DNA from: Oscillospiraceae bacterium
GTDB lineage: Bacteria > Bacillota > Clostridia > Oscillospirales > Oscillospiraceae
Assembly: GCA_902775355.1 (NCBI GenBank)
Contig: CACYLY010000035.1
Span: 1-37,184, forward strand
DNA length: 37,184 bases
Direction: 5' to 3'
The position numbers and the translations under genes are program-made. Shown piece after piece: positions 22,852-30,502 of this stretch. Positions within the stretch are counted from its first letter, which is position 1; each line of letters starts with the position of its first letter. The notes beneath the pieces were generated by a model, which did not search any database, was not told the origin of the DNA, and saw nothing but the letters and a program-made list of their open reading frames with translations.

Positions 22852-24003
22852 ATGAAAAAACTTGCTGCGGCCCTGCTGCTGACGCTGCTTCTGCTGGGCC
22901 TCTGCGCCTGTTCCCGCGTTTCGGAGCAGCTCCCCGTTCTGCCGGAGCCGACGCTCGAGCCCACGCCGGAACCCACGCCGGAGCCCACGCCCGAGCCCAC
23001 CCCGGAGCCTACGCCCGAGCCGACCCCCGAGCCTACGCCCGAGCCGACCCCGGAGCCCACGCCGGAGCCCACGCCCACCCCGGAGATCCGCACGGAGATC
23101 CGGCTGAAGAACGATCCGCTGCCGGATGGCTATCAGCTGCTGGACTACGCCGCCTGCAGCAATTCCACCAGGGAATCCGAGACCTATATCGACACGGGGA
23201 TCGCCCCCACCAACCAGACCGGTTTTTATCTGGATTTTGAGTGCACCACCGGCTTCAGGGTGAAGGACACCTGGTTTTTCGGCTGCTTCGACCGGGACAG
23301 GCACATGTATGTGGAGGTGGGCTATCATCAGGGCCAGGGCAACGAAGCCCATTTCTACACCGCCACCGGCGTGCGCTACAGTCAGACCAAGGATTCGGCG
23401 CTGCGCACGATCGCCTGGCTGGAGCCCGAGGACTATTTCTACAAGGACATGCGCAACGGCCGGGTGACCTGGGATTTTACGGAGCCGGTGGAGCAGCACC
23501 TGTTCCTTTTCTCCCGCCAGCACATGGACCGGACCATCGCCGGCACCCATGACATCCTGGGCCGCTACGATCTGCGCATCTACGTCTGCCGCATCTGGCA
23601 GGACGGGGTGCCGGTGCGGGACTATGTGCCCTGCCTGCGCCTGGAGGACGGGCGCACCGGCATGTATGACCTGACCGAGGACCGGGCGTATTTCAGCGAC
23701 GGCAGCGGGGAGTTGACGCCGGGGGAGGAGCTGCTGCCGGAGAGCAGCGTCACCGCCCTGAACGGGGAGCTCGAGGAGAGCGTGGAACCCCCGAAGCTGA
23801 CGGGCTTCCGCTTCCGGGGCTATTATACCGAGCGGCAGGGCGGCGGAGAGCAGATTATCGACGTCGACGGCAAGCCCTGCGGCCAGCTTGGCACGGAGGA
23901 GGGGCAGACCCTCTACGCTTACTGGACCCGGGACGAGTTCTATTTCGACCTGGAGACCTCCAGCCAGATCTTGAAGATGGTCGCCAGGAGCGTTCTGGAC
24001 TGA
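22852..24003 (+). CDS. Lipoprotein with PEPT-repeat linker, LamG-like and InlB B-repeat-like regions
   Basis: A 383-residue protein with a lipoprotein signal peptide (lipobox LCAC, Cys20). A rod-like PEPT linker covers about residues 31-78. A region about residues 84-285 begins YQLLDYAAC and contains ETYIDTG, the pattern of LamG-like surface domains. The C-terminal GYYTERQGGGEQIIDVDG and LYAYW match an InlB B-repeat (Listeria-Bacteroides repeat). It is probably displayed on the cell surface. ATG at 22852 is chosen for the signal peptide and the GAGGAT upstream. It shares its linker with the converging lipoprotein at 24295-25554. Confidence 0.8.
   Translation: MKKLAAALLLTLLLLGLCACSRVSEQLPVLPEPTLEPTPEPTPEPTPEPTPEPTPEPTPEPTPEPTPEPTPEPTPTPEIRTEIRLKNDPLPDGYQLLDYAACSNSTRESETYIDTGIAPTNQTGFYLDFECTTGFRVKDTWFFGCFDRDRHMYVEVGYHQGQGNEAHFYTATGVRYSQTKDSALRTIAWLEPEDYFYKDMRNGRVTWDFTEPVEQHLFLFSRQHMDRTIAGTHDILGRYDLRIYVCRIWQDGVPVRDYVPCLRLEDGRTGMYDLTEDRAYFSDGSGELTPGEELLPESSVTALNGELEESVEPPKLTGFRFRGYYTERQGGGEQIIDVDGKPCGQLGTEEGQTLYAYWTRDEFYFDLETSSQILKMVARSVLD
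22942..23085 (+). repeat. 12-base coding tandem repeats (PEPT), plus strand
   Basis: About a dozen near-identical 12-base units such as GAGCCCACGCCG encode Pro-Glu-Pro-Thr. Copy number can change in frame. Confidence 0.9.
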
Positions 24004-24050
24004 TCGAAGAAGAGAAAAGGACGCATCGGCGCGGATCGGCGGGAGGTCCC

Positions 24051-24130
24051 CCGTAGCGCCGACCATTGGTCGGCGAAATCCGTGTGGGACGCCAAGACGA
24101 GAAGCCGCCGAGCGATGCTCGGCGCTACGG
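24051..24130. repeat. MITE-like inverted-repeat element (CCGTAG family)
   Basis: Perfect 12-base ends CCGTAGCGCCGA (24051-24062) and its reverse complement (24119-24130), 80 bases in total. Two inner palindromes are GCCGACCATTGGTCGGC and GCCGAGCGATGCTCGGC; a near copy of the latter lies at 2857-2877. Confidence 0.65.
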
Positions 24131-24235
24131 GCGGGGGACGGACGGCGCGCGTAGGGCGCGATGCCTTCATCGCGCCGCGGATCACGCACCCGCTCGGTCG
24201 ACGGCGGCGCTGAACAAGTACATACGAACAGAAAT

Positions 24236-24273
24236 GACGCGGCCCCTTTCGGTTTTCCGAAAGGGGCCGCGTC
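24236..24273. terminator. Perfect 17-bp hairpin between converging lipoprotein genes
   Basis: GACGCGGCCCCTTTCGG (24236-24252), TTTT loop, and its exact complement (24257-24273). No T-run follows on either strand, so it may stop transcription in both directions by stem strength alone or act as a 3'-end barrier. Confidence 0.5.
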
Positions 24274-24294
24274 GATTGGCGTTTTCCATGTGAT

Positions 24295-25554
24295 TCAGCG
24301 ATAGACAATATCGTCCCAGGAGCGGAATTCCACCACGTCCTTCCAGTTGTGGAAGGCGTGCCGAATGGCGACGGACCGCGGATAGTCCCGCCAGCCGTAC
24401 AGCACGGCGGAATAATCCTCCGGCGAACCCACCACAAAGTGCATGCCCTTGGCATAATAGTCCCGGACCATGTCCCAGGTCACCTTGCTGTTGCGGAACC
24501 AGCCGTTCTGAAAATCGGGCATCGTGTCGATAAAGCCCACGTCGTCCAGATTCTCGCAGTAGGACAGGTTCAGGTCGATCATCTTCGGCATCTGATACAG
24601 ACAGGAGAAGTCCTCGATGTGGAAGTCCATGAACAGTTCCAGATACACCAGCTCGTGGAGATTGGCCAGAGGCGAGATGTCCGTGATGCGGGGATTGTCC
24701 GCCAGGATCAGCGCCTGCAGCTCGGTCAGTTCCCCGATGAGGCTCAGGTCCTTGATATCGCTGTGGCCCAGGTCCAAAGCCCGCAGATGGCGGCAGAAGC
24801 GCAGCAGGGGATAGTAGTCCTCCTCGGTGTAGCGGTAGCGCTCATCTCCGGTCCAGAGAGAAGAGAAACAGACACAGTCGCTGCGGATCTCCCACTGCCG
24901 GTGTCCCTCCTGGCCCACGGTGAAGGTCCAGAGGAATTCCACCCGTGGATAGCGCGTATAGAGCCGGTCCATTACCGGGATCTCCGGCCGGCAGGCGGTC
25001 AGATCCACCGACTTCAGGCAGGGGAGACCGGCCAGAGCCTCCTCCAGCCCCTCCGTGGAAGTGAGCGTCAGCGCCTCGGTGTCATGGGGGAGCATCCGCC
25101 CCTGCAGGGGGACCTGCCAGAAGATCTCGCAGTCCGGCCGCAGCTCCCACAGCCGCGCAAGAGCCTCGTATTCCCGGCTGCTGCCGCCGTCCACCCGGCG
25201 CAGGCCGGGGATCTCCGCCAGGGCCAGGATCTCCTCCGGGCTCTCGTCCGAAAGCACCCACTCGGTGGGAGCCGGCGTGGGCTCAGGGGTCGGCTCGGGC
25301 GTCGGTTCGGGCGTGGGCTCCGGCGTAGGCTCCGGCGTCGGTTTGGGCGTAGGCTCGGGCGTAGGCTCAGGGGTCGGTTCGGGCGTAGGCTCGGGCGTAG
25401 GTTCCGGCGTAGGCTCGGGGGTGGGTTCGGGCGTGAGAGCCGGTACCTTGGGCTGCGGGAGTCCCGGCGCGGAGCAGGCGCTCAGCAGCAGCCCCAACAA
25501 CAGCAGCAGGGGCAGCAGCCTGCGCAGACACAGGCGCGTTCGTTTGCGGGTCAT
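24295..25554 (-). CDS. Leucine-rich-repeat lipoprotein with PEPT-repeat linker
   Basis: A 419-residue protein with a lipoprotein signal peptide (LLSAC, Cys27), a [12 protein letters not shown] linker (about residues 41-97), and a leucine-rich-repeat region. The clearest repeats are [38 protein letters not shown] and LVYLELFMD, about residues 245-320. A C-terminal region of unknown fold follows. It is likely a surface protein that binds another protein. It ends facing the LamG/InlB lipoprotein and follows the next gene by 6 bases, so it is probably the last gene of that transcript. Confidence 0.8.
   Translation of the reverse strand: MTRKRTRLCLRRLLPLLLLLGLLLSACSAPGLPQPKVPALTPEPTPEPTPEPTPEPTPEPTPEPTPEPTPKPTPEPTPEPTPEPTPEPTPEPTPAPTEWVLSDESPEEILALAEIPGLRRVDGGSSREYEALARLWELRPDCEIFWQVPLQGRMLPHDTEALTLTSTEGLEEALAGLPCLKSVDLTACRPEIPVMDRLYTRYPRVEFLWTFTVGQEGHRQWEIRSDCVCFSSLWTGDERYRYTEEDYYPLLRFCRHLRALDLGHSDIKDLSLIGELTELQALILADNPRITDISPLANLHELVYLELFMDFHIEDFSCLYQMPKMIDLNLSYCENLDDVGFIDTMPDFQNGWFRNSKVTWDMVRDYYAKGMHFVVGSPEDYSAVLYGWRDYPRSVAIRHAFHNWKDVVEFRSWDDIVYR
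25264..25434 (-). repeat. 12-base coding tandem repeats (PEPT), minus strand
   Basis: Fourteen units encoding TPEP with one TPKP and one TPAP variant. In inverted orientation to 22942-23085. Confidence 0.9.
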
Positions 25555-25560
25555 CTCGTA

Positions 25561-26238
25561 TCAATCGCGCACGCCGTACATGTGGCCCAGGATCAGCCGC
25601 CGGGCGGTCTCGGCGCCGAAGAGCTTCGTCACCGTGTCCACCGCCGGGCCGCCCTTTTCCACGAGGGTCTCGGCGAAGGCGCGGACCTTCGCTCCCTTTT
25701 CCGCCCCGTCACATTCGGGGGCTTCCGGGATCATGGCGGCGAAAGCGCGCAGATAGCCCTCGGCGGCGGCGTTGAAGCGCTCGCTCAGCTTCCGGCCCGC
25801 CTTGTGATAGGAGCAGGGGTAGAGGATGGCGTCATACCAGTGCTCGCCGGCGGCGGGGGGCTCCGGCAGATCCCCGTCCCGGTCCTTCAGGGCCTGGAAG
25901 ATCGCCAGCTTTTCCGCCGGGAAGGGCTGGAGCTGGGTGTCGTAGAGCTCGGCGATCTGGGTCTCCTTGCCGGCGGCGCTGACCCAGTCCAGATTCAGCA
26001 GGGGCAGGTCCCGTCCGGTGACGGAGAGCACCACCGTCTCCATCTTCATAAGTCCCAGGAAGGCCTTCATCCGCATGACGCAAAGATGGCCCAGGCCGGG
26101 GATCGTCCAGGCCTCCGTGTCAAAGGCCATGCCGCTTTTGGCCAGATGGGCGTCCTCGCCCAGGTCCTCCCGCTCCAGCTTCCAGTTCTGTTCCAGAACG
26201 GAGCGGGTCAGCTCGCCCAGATCACGATGGTTTTTCAT
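25561..26238 (-). CDS. Unrecognised 225-residue protein, faintly bilin-reductase-like
   Basis: I do not recognise this with certainty. It has no signal peptide or membrane segment, so it is probably cytoplasmic. Residues 45-90 hold a hydrophobic stretch and then RDLPLLNLDWV; this order resembles ferredoxin-dependent bilin reductases, where a DLPxxGxD segment carries the catalytic Asp (Asp84 here would correspond). A later FPAEKLAIFQALKDRDG segment and the length also fit that fold, but the resemblance is by eye and weak. It sits between the NlpC/P60 gene (43 bases) and the LRR lipoprotein (6 bases). Confidence 0.4.
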   Translation of the reverse strand: MKNHRDLGELTRSVLEQNWKLEREDLGEDAHLAKSGMAFDTEAWTIPGLGHLCVMRMKAFLGLMKMETVVLSVTGRDLPLLNLDWVSAAGKETQIAELYDTQLQPFPAEKLAIFQALKDRDGDLPEPPAAGEHWYDAILYPCSYHKAGRKLSERFNAAAEGYLRAFAAMIPEAPECDGAEKGAKVRAFAETLVEKGGPAVDTVTKLFGAETARRLILGHMYGVRD

Positions 26239-26281
26239 AGTTCTCTTCTCCTTCTCTGTTTATCCCGGAATGCCGGGCTTA

Positions 26282-27763
26282 TCAAAAGTCTCTCCATTGG
26301 AGGTAAGACAGATCTTCCAGCCAGGTTTTTCCGCTGCTGCGCAGCAGATCCAGTCCGGAGACGAATACGCAGTAGCTCTCCCGGATCTCCGGCGCGCCCC
26401 CCGCGGGCTCCCGGTAAGTCGCGCAGGAGCTGAGCACATAGGGCTTGCCCCCGTCCATGCCCAGATAGAGCATCAGGTGCCCGTCCATATACAGCAGGTT
26501 ACCTGCGGGGATCCGGGCCAGCAGCTCCAGCTTCTTGTCCCTGCTCATGTGCCGGCAGGCCAAGCACCCCAGGTCCTGGAGCTTGGCGATGGCCAGGGCA
26601 TTGCGGGGCAGCTCCAGACCGAAGCAGCCGTAGATCTGCCGGATCATACCGGAGCAGTCGTTGGAATCCAGACTTCCGCCCCAGCCGTAGACCCGGCCCA
26701 GGAACTTGAAGCCCTGGCGGATCACCGCGTGGGAGCTCATGGGCAGCCAGCCCTCGTGCACGTCCCGGGAGACGGGGATCAGCGCCTGCTCCCAGGCAAG
26801 GCTGCCGTCCGCCGCCCGGCAGGGCAGCCGCACCGCCCAGGAGCCCAGGCCCTCCCGCCCGTCGATCTGCGCGGGCCGATCCTCGATCAGAGCCAGCCTG
26901 GTGCCCATGGGCAGCACTTCTCCGCCGTGGCAGCCGGGCTCCGCCGTCTGCTCCAGCACGATCTCGCTGCCAGTGACCACCAGGAAGGCCTGGGGCCGCA
27001 GCGCCTCCAGCCAGCTCTCCCGGTCCGGGCAGAGGGCCAGATCCTCCATAGGCAGCCAGCCGCAGAAGGAGCCGCAGAGGGCATAGCTCCAGGCCCCGTC
27101 CCGACTCTCGTGCAACAGCACGGCCCCGGTGAAGGGCAGCAGCTCCGCGCTGACCAGCTCGTTGCAGTAGCGCTCCTCCGCCGTGGGGGCGGCGAAATCC
27201 GCCGCGGGCAGCAGCATGGCCTGGGTCCGGCGCACACAGAGCGCGTAACGGGGCTGCACCGTCTCGGGGATGCCCTCCAGGTCCCGGGCGGCCTCCAGGG
27301 CCTCCCGGTAAGCGGGGGTGAGGGGACTGCCGTTCATATAGACCGCCCGCTTTTCAAAAAAGTCGGCGGGAAGGGCCTGCTCCATCAGCGTATGCAGATC
27401 CTCGCCGGAGATAGTCTCCGGCAGATCGTAGAAGTAGAGAAAATGCTCCAGACCGTCCCGGGGGGAGCGAAAACTGACGAAGGGGGGATTGTTCTCGTTG
27501 AAGGCGGAGATCTCCTCGGCGCTGAAAAGCAGCCGGTCTTCTCCCCGGGTCCAGTAGGCGGGGGAGAGCATCTCCGGCTCGGTGCCGGGGATCAGCGGTA
27601 CCGCCCCGGAAAAGGGCGCGGTCTCGCCGGCGGGGAGAGCGCCGGTCTCGGCGGCGAGAGCCCGGGCGGCATCCCGCTTTTCCAGGCCCCGGCCCATAAA
27701 CAGGCCGCAGAGAAACAGCAGCGCCCCGGCGCAGAGCGCCGCGGCCTTCAGCCAATTGTTCAT
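26282..27763 (-). CDS. NlpC/P60 cell-wall peptidase with SH3 domains
   Basis: A 493-residue protein with a short N-terminal membrane or signal segment (about residues 7-25), a middle region with SH3-like strands (about residues 185-340), and an NlpC/P60 domain at the end. The catalytic Cys370 sits in SNDCSGMIRQIY and His429 in MDGHLMLYLG. The layout resembles YkfC-type gamma-D-glutamyl-diamino-acid peptidases that cut stem-peptide fragments of peptidoglycan. The lack of a lipobox suggests secretion or a membrane tether. Start overlaps the upstream gene by four bases (ATGA). Confidence 0.85.
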   Translation of the reverse strand: MNNWLKAAALCAGALLFLCGLFMGRGLEKRDAARALAAETGALPAGETAPFSGAVPLIPGTEPEMLSPAYWTRGEDRLLFSAEEISAFNENNPPFVSFRSPRDGLEHFLYFYDLPETISGEDLHTLMEQALPADFFEKRAVYMNGSPLTPAYREALEAARDLEGIPETVQPRYALCVRRTQAMLLPAADFAAPTAEERYCNELVSAELLPFTGAVLLHESRDGAWSYALCGSFCGWLPMEDLALCPDRESWLEALRPQAFLVVTGSEIVLEQTAEPGCHGGEVLPMGTRLALIEDRPAQIDGREGLGSWAVRLPCRAADGSLAWEQALIPVSRDVHEGWLPMSSHAVIRQGFKFLGRVYGWGGSLDSNDCSGMIRQIYGCFGLELPRNALAIAKLQDLGCLACRHMSRDKKLELLARIPAGNLLYMDGHLMLYLGMDGGKPYVLSSCATYREPAGGAPEIRESYCVFVSGLDLLRSSGKTWLEDLSYLQWRDF

Positions 27764-29076
27764 TCTTCCCGCCTCCTTTCGCGCATGACAAAGCCACAGA
27801 TCAGGAAAAAGGGGAGAGCCAGACTGGCCGTTCCCGAGGGGAAATAGGGCAGGGGCTCGGTAATGCCCATGGCCAGGATCCCCGCCGCCGCGGCGGCGAG
27901 AAAGCGCAGCGAGAGCCGCTGTTCAGAGTCCAGCAGCAGCCGCAGGCCCCGGACGCACCAGAGCGCCAGCAGCGCCAGCCAGATCCCCAGGCCGATGAGC
28001 CCGAAGCGATGCAGGATCTCCAGCAGCTCGTTGTGGGCGTGGGGACTGAGGATCTCGTGATGCCCCGAATAGACGGAGGGGATCACGCCCCAATCCACGG
28101 AGGAAACCCCCAGCAGAGCCCGTCTGGGCGTGCGGAACACCTCGCTGAGACAGCGCCGCCAGATCAGCGTCCGGTCGGACAGGGTGGCGTAGTGCTCCGT
28201 AAAGCGGCGCAGCTCCAGGGCTTTCAGGTTCTCCGCCAGAACGGGATGGTGCAGCAGCCTGGCGGGCAGGCCCAGGAGGAGCCGGTAAACAGGCAGGGGC
28301 AAAAGCAGCAGCCCCACGGCGGTGCCCGCCGCCAGCAGACCCAGGAGAACGCCCGGGAGGAGCCGCCTGCGCGCCGATCCGCGGCAGAGCGCCGCAAAGA
28401 CCAGCAGCCCCAGCGCCAGGGACACGCCCAGGATCCCCGTGCGGCAGTTGCTCAGACCCAGGCTGAACCAGCCCAGCACCGCGCCCGTCCCATAGAGGGC
28501 CCGCCTGCCCCGGGGGGCCTCCAGCAGCCCGAAGACCGAGAGCAGCAGCAGCGCCGCCGCGGAAAAGCCCAGATAGTTGGCGTTGCCCAGAGCCGTCAGC
28601 CGGCCCCGGAGAAAACAGCCCCAGATCATGTTGTGGGCCGGCGGGTCCGACAGCAGGGAGAGACTTGCGGAGACCAGAGCCGTCAGCTGCAGAGCGGAAA
28701 GGCCGGCCACGGAAAAACAGGCGAAGCGTTCCGCCAGCCTTTCCCGGTCCGGATCGGTGAGAGCCGCGCAGTACACCGCCGTCAGCAGGCACCAGACGCA
28801 CAGGAACTTGGACAGGAAAAACCGCAGCGTCAGGCCATAGGCGTGCAGGCAGGATATCCAGGCGAAGAGGGGAAAGGCCAGCAGCAGCAGGAGGTCTCCC
28901 CGCCGCAGCAGCCCGCGGCGAAGCAGCATCCAATGCAGCGCGCCGAGAGCGGGAACGGCGCAGATCGCGTATAGAACGGTAGCGCGGGAGTCCAGCAGGC
29001 CCTCCGCGCACATGAGAAGGGCCGCCCCGGGGACAAAAGCCCGGATCAGGGCTTGCAGCTTGTCGTCTTTCTGCAT
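27760..29076 (-). CDS. O-antigen ligase/polymerase-like membrane protein (Wzy_C type)
   Basis: A 438-residue protein with about ten to twelve membrane segments. The large loop region contains RTGILGVSLAL and, later, HAHNELLEILHRFGLIGLGIWL, the H-N-LL-x-x-x-x-x-G signature of the O-antigen ligase/Wzy family. It likely links or polymerises a cell-surface glycan; no other glycan genes are adjacent. ATG at 29076 is chosen because GAAAGGA precedes it and the promoter at 29117-29145 lies upstream of it. First gene of the four-gene minus-strand operon ending at 24295. Confidence 0.8.
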   Translation of the reverse strand: MQKDDKLQALIRAFVPGAALLMCAEGLLDSRATVLYAICAVPALGALHWMLLRRGLLRRGDLLLLLAFPLFAWISCLHAYGLTLRFFLSKFLCVWCLLTAVYCAALTDPDRERLAERFACFSVAGLSALQLTALVSASLSLLSDPPAHNMIWGCFLRGRLTALGNANYLGFSAAALLLLSVFGLLEAPRGRRALYGTGAVLGWFSLGLSNCRTGILGVSLALGLLVFAALCRGSARRRLLPGVLLGLLAAGTAVGLLLLPLPVYRLLLGLPARLLHHPVLAENLKALELRRFTEHYATLSDRTLIWRRCLSEVFRTPRRALLGVSSVDWGVIPSVYSGHHEILSPHAHNELLEILHRFGLIGLGIWLALLALWCVRGLRLLLDSEQRLSLRFLAAAAAGILAMGITEPLPYFPSGTASLALPFFLICGFVMRERRREE

Positions 29077-29116
29077 GGCGGCGTCCTTTCGGAAATGATG
29101 ATCCCTCTTTTTCCCC

Positions 29117-29145
29117 ATTATAATCGCCGAAACCCGGATTGGCAA
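29117..29145 (-). promoter_or_regulatory. Promoter of the O-antigen-ligase/NlpC operon
   Basis: On the minus strand TTGCCA (29145-29140), a 17-base spacer and TATAAT (29122-29117), about 40 bases before the start codon. Confidence 0.8.
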
Positions 29146-29149
29146 GCAT

Positions 29150-29182
29150 AAGAAAAACGCTCCCGGCGGAAGCGTTTTTCTT
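29150..29182 (-). terminator. Terminator of the TIR/ADP-ribose operon
   Basis: AAGAAAAACGCT (29150-29161) pairs perfectly with AGCGTTTTTCTT (29171-29182). It lies just after the stop of the ADP-ribosylglycohydrolase gene and before the next promoter. Confidence 0.8.
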
Positions 29183-29187
29183 TCCTG

Positions 29188-30237
29188 TTATTCTGTGAGC
29201 CGTTCCAGCCGGGCGGCTAGATCCTCGATCTCCTGCCGCAGCTCCAGCTGCCCAGCCCAGTCGGCGGGGATGGCGTCCATGCCCAGCCAGGCGCCTAGGA
29301 TGTTGCCGCAGATGGCGCCGGTGGAGTCGCTGTCGCCCCCGTGGTTCACCGCGGCGATGAGGGCGGCCTTCAGGTCCCCATCGTAGCGCAGGGCGGCGTA
29401 GAGCGCGATGGCCAGAGCCTCCTCGCCTACCCAGCCCTGACCCAGGGAGCGGATGGCGGGCTCGTCCACCTCGGCGGTCTCGCGGGCCTTCTCCACAGGC
29501 CGCTCCGCCAGCGCCATGGCCCGGCGGATCAGCGCTTCAAAGGGCACGATCTCTTCATGGTCGGCAAAGGCCCGGACCGTGGCGGCCAGAGAGTCCTCCG
29601 CAAGCTGACGCAGGGAGGAGTAGGAGCCGTATACGCAGCGGTCCGTCAGATCGGCCAGCATCCCCGCCGGGATCCAGCCTAGGGGATGGCCGTGGGTGAC
29701 GGCGGCGGCCCCGGCGCCCAGCAGGAGCGGGTCGCCGAAGGGCTCGCCCCGCCGGCCTTCCCGGCGCACCAGACCGCAGGGGGCCGTGCGCATCACACCG
29801 CCGCAGCCCTTGCTGTGGTTGATGGGCCGCTCCAGGGTCCCCATGCTCCCGGAGCAGAGGGCGCTGAGACAGGTGTTGCCCGGCGCCCGGAGCCGGTTCA
29901 GCTCCGGCAGGGGCAGCAGGGCGCTCAGCGGAGCGTAGGGCGTGTTCGACGGATAGCCCTGAGTCTGCAGCCAGCAGAGATAGGCTTGGTGGATGCCGGT
30001 CACCGCTTCCTCTCCCCGGTCCGCGGCCAGACACAGGCCTTCGGCGGTGAAGAGCGTCATCTGGGTGTCGTCGGAGAAGCGGGCCTTGCCATCCTCCAAA
30101 GACAGCTGCCGGATGCCGTTTTTTCCGAAACGGGCCTGAATGGCGGGCCAGGAGCTGAACTCCACCTCGTAGCCCAGGGCGTCCCCCAGGGCGCCGCCCA
30201 GCAGACAGGCCGTGATGCTTCCTTTTCTGTTTTTCAT
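29188..30237 (-). CDS. ADP-ribosylglycohydrolase family protein (DraG-like)
   Basis: A 349-residue protein. Metal-binding motifs of the ADP-ribosylglycohydrolase fold are present: SDDTQM at residues 55-60, and NHGGDSDSTGAICGNILGA near residues 293-311. These enzymes use two Mg ions to remove ADP-ribose from proteins or small molecules. It is the last gene of the operon beginning beyond 37184 and overlaps the TIGR04076 gene by 4 bases. In this setting it may clear ADP-ribose products or reverse ADP-ribosylation; that is inference. Confidence 0.9.
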   Translation of the reverse strand: MKNRKGSITACLLGGALGDALGYEVEFSSWPAIQARFGKNGIRQLSLEDGKARFSDDTQMTLFTAEGLCLAADRGEEAVTGIHQAYLCWLQTQGYPSNTPYAPLSALLPLPELNRLRAPGNTCLSALCSGSMGTLERPINHSKGCGGVMRTAPCGLVRREGRRGEPFGDPLLLGAGAAAVTHGHPLGWIPAGMLADLTDRCVYGSYSSLRQLAEDSLAATVRAFADHEEIVPFEALIRRAMALAERPVEKARETAEVDEPAIRSLGQGWVGEEALAIALYAALRYDGDLKAALIAAVNHGGDSDSTGAICGNILGAWLGMDAIPADWAGQLELRQEIEDLAARLERLTE

Positions 30238-30491
30238 CCTTCCTCCTCCAATCGTTCCCCGTGGATCTTCACCCGCCCCCCGTCGGGACAGGCGGCGTCA
30301 AAGCAGGCGGCCCGGGTCTCCCCGTGATCCAGCTCCGCGCCGTTGAGCAGCGCGAAGACCTGGGGATAGATGCAGCTCCAGAGCTCGTGACACAGCGGGG
30401 GACAGAGCCCCTCCACGATATATTCGTCGCCGGCCTTACAGCTGCCGTCCCGGCAGCGGCTCTCGGTGACGGTGAGTTTGACTTTTGCCAT
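30234..30491 (-). CDS. TIGR04076 family protein
   Basis: An 85-residue protein resembling the TIGR04076 family: KVKLTVTESRCRDGSCKAGDEYIVEGL at the start, then CPPLCHELWSCIYPQVFALLNG and a closing CPDGGRVKIHGERL. It is Cys-rich (seven Cys). Function unknown. It overlaps the DraG-like gene by 4 bases and lies 11 bases after the TIR-Sel1 gene. Confidence 0.65.
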   Translation of the reverse strand: MAKVKLTVTESRCRDGSCKAGDEYIVEGLCPPLCHELWSCIYPQVFALLNGAELDHGETRAACFDAACPDGGRVKIHGERLEEEG

Positions 30492-30502
30492 GCTTCCTCC
30501 TC

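Noticed and set aside
22942-23085. Regular short repeats that might suggest a CRISPR array
   Set aside because: Units are 12 bases with no spacers and are translated as PEPT in frame. No cas genes are present.
24349-26433. A 694-codon plus-strand ORF across the LRR lipoprotein and the next gene
   Set aside because: It spans two real minus-strand genes and the Arg/Gly run is the antisense of the PEPT repeats.
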